DNA from: Flaviramulus multivorans
GTDB taxonomy: Bacteria; Bacteroidota; Bacteroidia; Flavobacteriales; Flavobacteriaceae
Direction of reading: 5' to 3'
Length of the DNA stretch: 64,000 nucleotides
Assembly (NCBI RefSeq): GCF_021728415.1
Contig: NZ_JAKKDV010000001.1
Span: 1,007,970 to 1,071,969, forward strand
A program made the position numbers and the translations under genes. A model generated the notes under the pieces. The model was not told where the DNA came from. It did not search any database and saw only the letters and a list, made by a program, of their open reading frames with translations. Below, piece by piece: positions 59,939-64,000 of this stretch; position 1 is the first letter of the stretch; every line of letters begins with the position of its first letter.

Positions 59939-60799
59939 TTATGACTTTTTAGACCGAATGCTTTCGATAAATACAGTTGCTAAAATTAAAGCACCACCAA
60001 TAAATGTGTTTAAAGTTGGTGTTTCATTTAAAAAGATAAAAGCTAAAACAATCCCAAAGACGGGTTGCGCACTCCCAATAATACTTGCGGTACTAATAGA
60101 AAAATACTTAAAGGAATTTATAAACAATGAATGCCCTATAGCGGTAGTAAGTAATGCTAGAACAAGAACATAAGGATATTCGGTGGTTATATTACTTGTG
60201 CCCATTGTAAAAACAAATGGCAGTAAAACTAAACTAAGTAATGCAATTTGGTGAAACATAAGTACAGTACCGTTATATTGATGCACATGACGTTTTAAAA
60301 TAAGGTTTCGAAAGGCATAACAAAATGCAGAGAATACACCCAATAAAATACCTTGTACATACGTGTTATCAAAGTCGAATTCTGGAGCTAGAATATAAAT
60401 GCCTAATAAAACTAAAACGCCTAAAATAACATGGGTTAAGTTTAGTTTTGAGTTAGTGAAAAGAGGTTCTAATAATGCTGTAATTACTGGAAACGTAAAT
60501 AGAGATAGCATACCCAACGCCACGTTTGACAGTTTTAAAGCATAAAAATAAGTTATCCAATGTGCGCCTAAAAGTAAGGCACTTAAAACAAGGGTTGGAA
60601 TATCTCTTTTTGAGTTTACTTTTACGTTAAACCCTTTTAATCTACAATATATAAATAGAAAAACCGCACCTAAAACACACCGCCACCAGATAATAACTGG
60701 TGAAGGTAAATCTATGAACTTACCTAAAGGACCAGAGGTGCTTATAAAAAGCGTAGCTAGTACCAGAAGAAAGAGTTGATTAGTGTGCTGGTTTTTCAT
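59939..60799 (-). CDS. EamA/DMT-family transporter
   Basis: The 286-aa protein has about ten TM helices in two EamA repeats (GPLGKFIDLPSPVIIWWRC, ALKLSNVALGMLSLFTFPVI and in the second half GTVLMFHQIALLSLVL, YFSISTASIIGSAQPVFGIV). It exports or takes up metabolites, substrate unknown. A dispersed repeat lies just upstream. Confidence 0.88.
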   Translation of the reverse strand: MKNQHTNQLFLLVLATLFISTSGPLGKFIDLPSPVIIWWRCVLGAVFLFIYCRLKGFNVKVNSKRDIPTLVLSALLLGAHWITYFYALKLSNVALGMLSLFTFPVITALLEPLFTNSKLNLTHVILGVLVLLGIYILAPEFDFDNTYVQGILLGVFSAFCYAFRNLILKRHVHQYNGTVLMFHQIALLSLVLLPFVFTMGTSNITTEYPYVLVLALLTTAIGHSLFINSFKYFSISTASIIGSAQPVFGIVLAFIFLNETPTLNTFIGGALILATVFIESIRSKKS

Positions 60800-60814
60800 A
60801 GTTTGTTGCTAACT

Positions 60815-60903
60815 TGTGTTAGCGATTGCAGTAAAAATCCTTTTGCTTGCAAAAGATTGAAACGGAAAGCGCGCCCCGAATTAATTTCGGGGAACACCCA
60901 AAA
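60815..60903 (-). repeat. Dispersed ~85-bp repeat, copy B
   Basis: On the minus strand it starts TTTGGGTGTTCCCCG and ends GCAATCGCTAACACA, with a CTTTTGCAAGCAAAAG central hairpin. It lies between the dipeptidase stop and the DMT transporter start, both on the minus strand. Confidence 0.7.
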
Positions 60904-60904
60904 A

Positions 60905-62293
60905 TTATTTAGACAATTCTGTAAAGTATTTATAAAAATACGGAATAGTTTCGATGCCTTTTAAATAATTCCAAACGCCGAAATGTTCGTTTGGTGAATG
61001 AATGGCATCACTATCTAACCCGAAGCCCATTAAAATAGTTTTGCTCTTTAATTCTTGTTCAAAAAGAGATACAATAGGGATACTACCACCACTACGTTGA
61101 GGAATTGGGGTTTTACCAAACGTTGTTTCATAAGCTTTACTTGCAGCTACATAACCAACACTATTAATTGGTGTAACATATCCTTGACCACCATGGTGAG
61201 GTTTTACTTTTACTTTTACACCTTCAGGCGCAATGCTTTCGAAATGGTCTTTGAAAAGTTGAGTGATCTCTTTCCAATCTTGATGAGGTACTAGTCGCAT
61301 AGAAATTTTTGCATAGGCTTTACTAGCAATAACGGTTTTAGCGCCTTCGCCAATATAGCCACCCCAAATGCCGTTAACATCCAAAGTGGGTCTTATAGAG
61401 TTTCTTTCGTTGGTGGTGTATTCCGCTTCTCCATAAACAGCATCAATATCTAAGGCTTTTTTATAGGCATCTAAACTAAAAGGTGCTTTAGCCATTTCTG
61501 CACGTTCATCTTTTGAGAGTTCTTCAACTTTATCATAAAAACCAGGAATGGTTATATGGTTGTTTTCGTCATGCAATGACGCTATCATTTTTGTTAAAAC
61601 ATTAATGGGGTTTGCCACTGCGCCACCATATAAACCCGAGTGCAAATCACGATTGGGACCAGTTACTTCAACTTCAACATAACTTAGTCCGCGCAAGCCT
61701 GTTGTAATTGAAGGCACATTATTGGCTATCATGCCTGTATCCGAAATAAGAATGACATCATTCTTTAGTTTTTCTTGATTGTTTTTCACAAAAACCGAAA
61801 GGTTAGAGCTTCCAACTTCTTCCTCGCCTTCAATCATAAATTTTACATTACAAGGAAGCTGATTCGTACTGGTCATAAATTCTAAGGCCTTAACGTGCAT
61901 ATACATTTGCCCTTTATCGTCGCAGGCTCCACGAGCAAAAATGGCGCCATCACGGTGTAAATCTGTTTTTTTAATTACCGGCTCAAAAGGCGGTGAAGTC
62001 CATAAGTCTAATGGGTCTGGTGGTTGCACATCATAATGTCCATATACCAAAACTGTTGGTAGGTTTTTGTCAATTATTTTTTCGCCATAAACAATAGGAT
62101 ACCCGTCGGTTTTGCATATTTCAACTGAATCGCAACCTGCTTTTTCGAGGCTAATTTTAATTGCTTCGGATGTTTTTAAAACATCATTTTTATAAGCAGA
62201 ATCTGCACTTATAGAAGGGATTTTAAGAAGTTCTATAAGCTCGTTTAAAAATCGGTCTTTATGTTGTTTAATATAGGATTGAATATTATTCAT
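60905..62293 (-). CDS. M20-family dipeptidase
   Basis: The 462-aa zinc peptidase has VYGHYDVQPPDPLDLW (metal His and Asp), FARGACDDKGQMYMHVKA, MIEGEEEVGSSNL (catalytic Glu pair) and a late DAIHSPNEHFGVWN with the last metal His. The dimerisation (lid) domain lies at about 200-330. This matches M20 dipeptidases of the CNDP/PepV-like group, which split dipeptides. Confidence 0.92.
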   Translation of the reverse strand: MNNIQSYIKQHKDRFLNELIELLKIPSISADSAYKNDVLKTSEAIKISLEKAGCDSVEICKTDGYPIVYGEKIIDKNLPTVLVYGHYDVQPPDPLDLWTSPPFEPVIKKTDLHRDGAIFARGACDDKGQMYMHVKALEFMTSTNQLPCNVKFMIEGEEEVGSSNLSVFVKNNQEKLKNDVILISDTGMIANNVPSITTGLRGLSYVEVEVTGPNRDLHSGLYGGAVANPINVLTKMIASLHDENNHITIPGFYDKVEELSKDERAEMAKAPFSLDAYKKALDIDAVYGEAEYTTNERNSIRPTLDVNGIWGGYIGEGAKTVIASKAYAKISMRLVPHQDWKEITQLFKDHFESIAPEGVKVKVKPHHGGQGYVTPINSVGYVAASKAYETTFGKTPIPQRSGGSIPIVSLFEQELKSKTILMGFGLDSDAIHSPNEHFGVWNYLKGIETIPYFYKYFTELSK

Positions 62294-62353
62294 GAAGTAT
62301 TTTTATAGTTCTTTTCAAAAGTATAAAAAAAGAATGTTTTTAAGAGTTTGAAG

Positions 62354-62383
62354 TTTGCAATTTAAAAATCTTGTTTATATTTG
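62354..62383 (+). promoter_or_regulatory. Promoter of tRNA-Leu
   Basis: TTTG at 62354-62357 and TATATTTG at 62376-62383 are 18 bp apart, close to the 19-bp consensus. The tRNA starts 10 bp later. Confidence 0.75.
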
Positions 62384-62393
62384 CAGTCCTTTA

Positions 62394-62475
62394 GCGGGCG
62401 TGGTGGAATTGGTAGACACGCTAGACTTAGGATCTAGTGCCGCGAGGTGTGGGAGTTCGAGTCTCCCCGCCCGCA
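62394..62475 (+). tRNA. tRNA-Leu (anticodon TAG)
   Basis: The acceptor arms GCGGGCG and CGCCCGC pair fully, and the long variable arm marks a class II tRNA. The anticodon stem CTAGA/TCTAG encloses CTTAGGA, giving TAG at 62428-62430. Discriminator base is A. CCA is not encoded. Confidence 0.97.
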
Positions 62476-62484
62476 CTGCAAAGG

Positions 62485-62520
62485 AAAAGCTTCTTGGAAA
62501 CAAGGGGCTTTTTTGTTTTT
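62485..62520 (+). terminator. Terminator after tRNA-Leu
   Basis: AAAAGCTTCTTG and CAAGGGGCTTTT arms (two wobble pairs) with a GAAA-like loop, followed by a T-run. Confidence 0.82.
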
Positions 62521-62534
62521 AGCTGTTAGTTGGT

Positions 62535-63632
62535 TTAAATATCAAATTTTGCCCAAACAGCTCCATGGTCTGACGCTTGGTTGGTCCAATGAGTAACAGT
62601 ATCGAATTGTTCTTCAATGGGAATAGTACCATTTGAATCAGTAGTAAGTTTTTTTAAGTTATACATGCCTCTTCGTTCTATGCCTGCACTGATAAAATGA
62701 TTTTTTAAAGCGGTTGAAATTAATATGTAATCGATTTGTTCAAAATTGTTATAATGATAGGTCCACCTTTTCGACATGTCGTTTCCGTGCTCTAAAAATA
62801 AAACATCATGCATATCGGTCATACTTAAAAGTGGCTTTAAGGGATCGCTATTAGGGGTGTCATTTAAATCGCCAGCAACCACGACCAAATCGTTTTGTAA
62901 ATCGTAGTTTTGAAGTATTTCTTTTACTCTATTGGCTTGTCGTTTCCTCTTTGTTGCAGAAGTCCCATCAATATCATAACCTTTACTTTTAAAATGATTT
63001 ATTAAAAGATGAATTGATTTTGTATCAGTAATTTTCACTTCAACTTCTAAACAATCTCTACTGAAAACTGTTTTGTTGCTTTTTTTATCATAAATATGGG
63101 TTTGAATTTTACCAAAAACATATTTACTGATTAAACCTACGTCAATGCCTCTTTGGTCGTTGCCATCAATCAGCATTTCGTATTTATATTTAGAGTTTAG
63201 AAGGTGTGTGTCAAAACGTTTTAAAGCAATTCTATTATCGGCTTCAATAACGCAAGCAATATCAGCGTTTACAGATTTAATAACTTTAGCAGTATTTTCG
63301 CGAGCTATATCGGAAAAACTAGCTTTTTTATATTCAATCGAGCCATCCCAATCTCCACTTCCATCAGCTTTAACTCCTATAACAGCCCATCCTCGTTTTT
63401 TAAATAATTTACCTCTATCTTCTCTAATAATTATGTATTTTTTTAAATCTTTATATAGGCTTAAAATTTTGGCTTTTCTGTTATCGGTATAATTGGTTTC
63501 CTTCAACAACTTTCTAAGTTTGTCTACATTCTCTAGGATTTCATCACCAATAGAGTGGTCTTTGAAGTTAAAAACGATTGGACGTTCAAACAGATTTTCT
63601 ACGTTAAAAGTGGCAATTTTAATGGTACTCAT
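62535..63632 (-). CDS. Endonuclease/exonuclease/phosphatase-family protein
   Basis: The 365-aa protein has the EEP signature motifs: IKIATFNVENLFERP, ACVIEADNRIALKRF, DRGIDVGLIS-like, LLINHFKSKGYD, VVAGDLNDTPNSDPL and QASDHGAVWAKF at the end. There is no signal peptide. The substrate (DNA, phosphoester lipid or other) cannot be told from sequence. Confidence 0.87.
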   Translation of the reverse strand: MSTIKIATFNVENLFERPIVFNFKDHSIGDEILENVDKLRKLLKETNYTDNRKAKILSLYKDLKKYIIIREDRGKLFKKRGWAVIGVKADGSGDWDGSIEYKKASFSDIARENTAKVIKSVNADIACVIEADNRIALKRFDTHLLNSKYKYEMLIDGNDQRGIDVGLISKYVFGKIQTHIYDKKSNKTVFSRDCLEVEVKITDTKSIHLLINHFKSKGYDIDGTSATKRKRQANRVKEILQNYDLQNDLVVVAGDLNDTPNSDPLKPLLSMTDMHDVLFLEHGNDMSKRWTYHYNNFEQIDYILISTALKNHFISAGIERRGMYNLKKLTTDSNGTIPIEEQFDTVTHWTNQASDHGAVWAKFDI

Positions 63633-63770
63633 GATTATTTTTTTTGCAATAATGAATAAGAGTACTACTATTAGTTATAGGGAGACTTAAAGATAATAAA
63701 TATTTATAGATGTTAACATCTGTTATTAAATTAATTTGAGTTTTAGTAAGCCCTAACAAGTTAAAGATTA

Positions 63771-63778
63771 TATATTTG
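63771..63778 (+). promoter_or_regulatory. Possible -7 box of the transketolase gene
   Basis: TATATTTG matches the Bacteroidota -7 consensus, but no good -33 element is 19 bp upstream. It would give a leader of about 95 bp. Confidence 0.35.
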
Positions 63779-63880
63779 CAAAAAATATTTTTTTAGGGCT
63801 AAAGCTTGTAGTTTAATATAAAAACACAGCCTTAAAAAGTGACATCATTTGAAGGTAAACAATACTAACTAAATTCGAAA

Positions 63881-64000
63881 ATGAACAAAAAAATTGATCA
63901 ACAATCGGCAGATAATATTAGAGCATTGGCTGTTGCTATGGTAGAAAAGGCAAATTCAGGACACCCGGGTGGTCCCATGGGAGGTGCAGATTTTATGCAC
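63881..64000 (+). CDS. Transketolase, N-terminal part (partial, runs off window)
   Basis: The visible 40 residues read MNKKIDQQSADNIRALAVAM and then EKANSGHPGGPMGGADFMH. The HPGGPMGGA part is the thiamine-diphosphate-enzyme start typical of transketolase. The remainder lies outside the window, so full-length or split subunit form cannot be decided. The leader before it is 248 bp long. Confidence 0.85.
   Translation, partial: MNKKIDQQSADNIRALAVAMVEKANSGHPGGPMGGADFMH

Noticed and set aside
1..64000. CRISPR array, rRNA operon, riboswitch or IS element
   Set aside because: No regularly spaced repeats, rRNA stretches, recognised aptamers or transposase frames were found on either strand by reading.

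Overview
The window is a stretch of ordinary chromosome from an AT-rich member of the Flavobacteriaceae (Bacteroidota), probably marine. Evidence: two proteins with C-terminal type IX secretion (T9SS) sorting domains, promoters of the Bacteroidota type (TTTG or TTG, about 19 bp, TAnnTTTG), A-rich leaders with little Shine-Dalgarno, a DnaE carrying an N-terminal proofreading exonuclease, an S16 protein with a long acidic tail, two BlaI/M56 peptidase pairs and several Bacteroidota families (DUF4230, DUF4407, DUF5689). Species cannot be named. No prophage, IS transposase, CRISPR array or rRNA was seen. Two tRNA genes are present: Asp(GTC) and Leu(TAG).

Layout. 1-2.9 kb: truncated LuxE-like gene and two T9SS-type secreted proteins. 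3-9.7 kb: PhoB/PhoR-like two-component pair, a MurG-like glycosyltransferase, trmB-lysE-ATL operon, Mrp/NifU-like Fe-S pair and a ferredoxin. 9.7-17.5 kb: phosphoesterase, lipoprotein, glutaryl-CoA dehydrogenase, tRNA methyltransferase, rpsP-rimM, lactonase and two DUF2383 proteins. 17.6-24.4 kb: dnaE, trxA, clpP-like, DUF58 and tRNA-Asp.

24.8-37.6 kb is the most interesting part: a two-operon sensory island. The first operon encodes a membrane multi-PAS protein, a CHASE-PAS histidine kinase, a stand-alone receiver and a 1241-aa REC-GAF-PAS-PAS-PAS-GAF-AAA+-HTH enhancer-binding protein. Just downstream I find two matching inverted repeats (ACGG-N4-CCGT), one at the tip of a 22-bp hairpin, then a near-consensus sigma-54 promoter (TTGGCACG-N4-TTGTC). 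This promoter precedes a five-gene operon: two small STAS-like proteins, a PAS histidine kinase, a CheY-like receiver and a short secreted protein. The simplest reading is that the first operon senses signals and switches on the second through RpoN.

37.7-42.7 kb holds a plug-only TonB-receptor-like protein, a LacI regulator, a 47-aa lipoprotein and a TPR histidine kinase/LuxR-type regulator pair. 42.9-54 kb: DUF456, BlaI-M56 pair with an unusually long palindromic operator, a Bax-inhibitor-like protein, GT2 and UPF0104 membrane genes, and an operon of OMP-ruvC-hemW-cyclase-DUF4230-MmcQ. 54-64 kb: small zinc-ribbon and hypothetical genes, STAS/DUF4407, a second BlaI-M56 pair with different operators, a DMT transporter, an M20 dipeptidase, tRNA-Leu, an endonuclease/exonuclease/phosphatase protein and the start of a transketolase.

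Three families of short dispersed repeats occur: a palindromic element with fixed ends and a changing core (three copies, one inside a coding gene), an approximately 85-bp element (three copies) and a 140-bp element with inverted ends.
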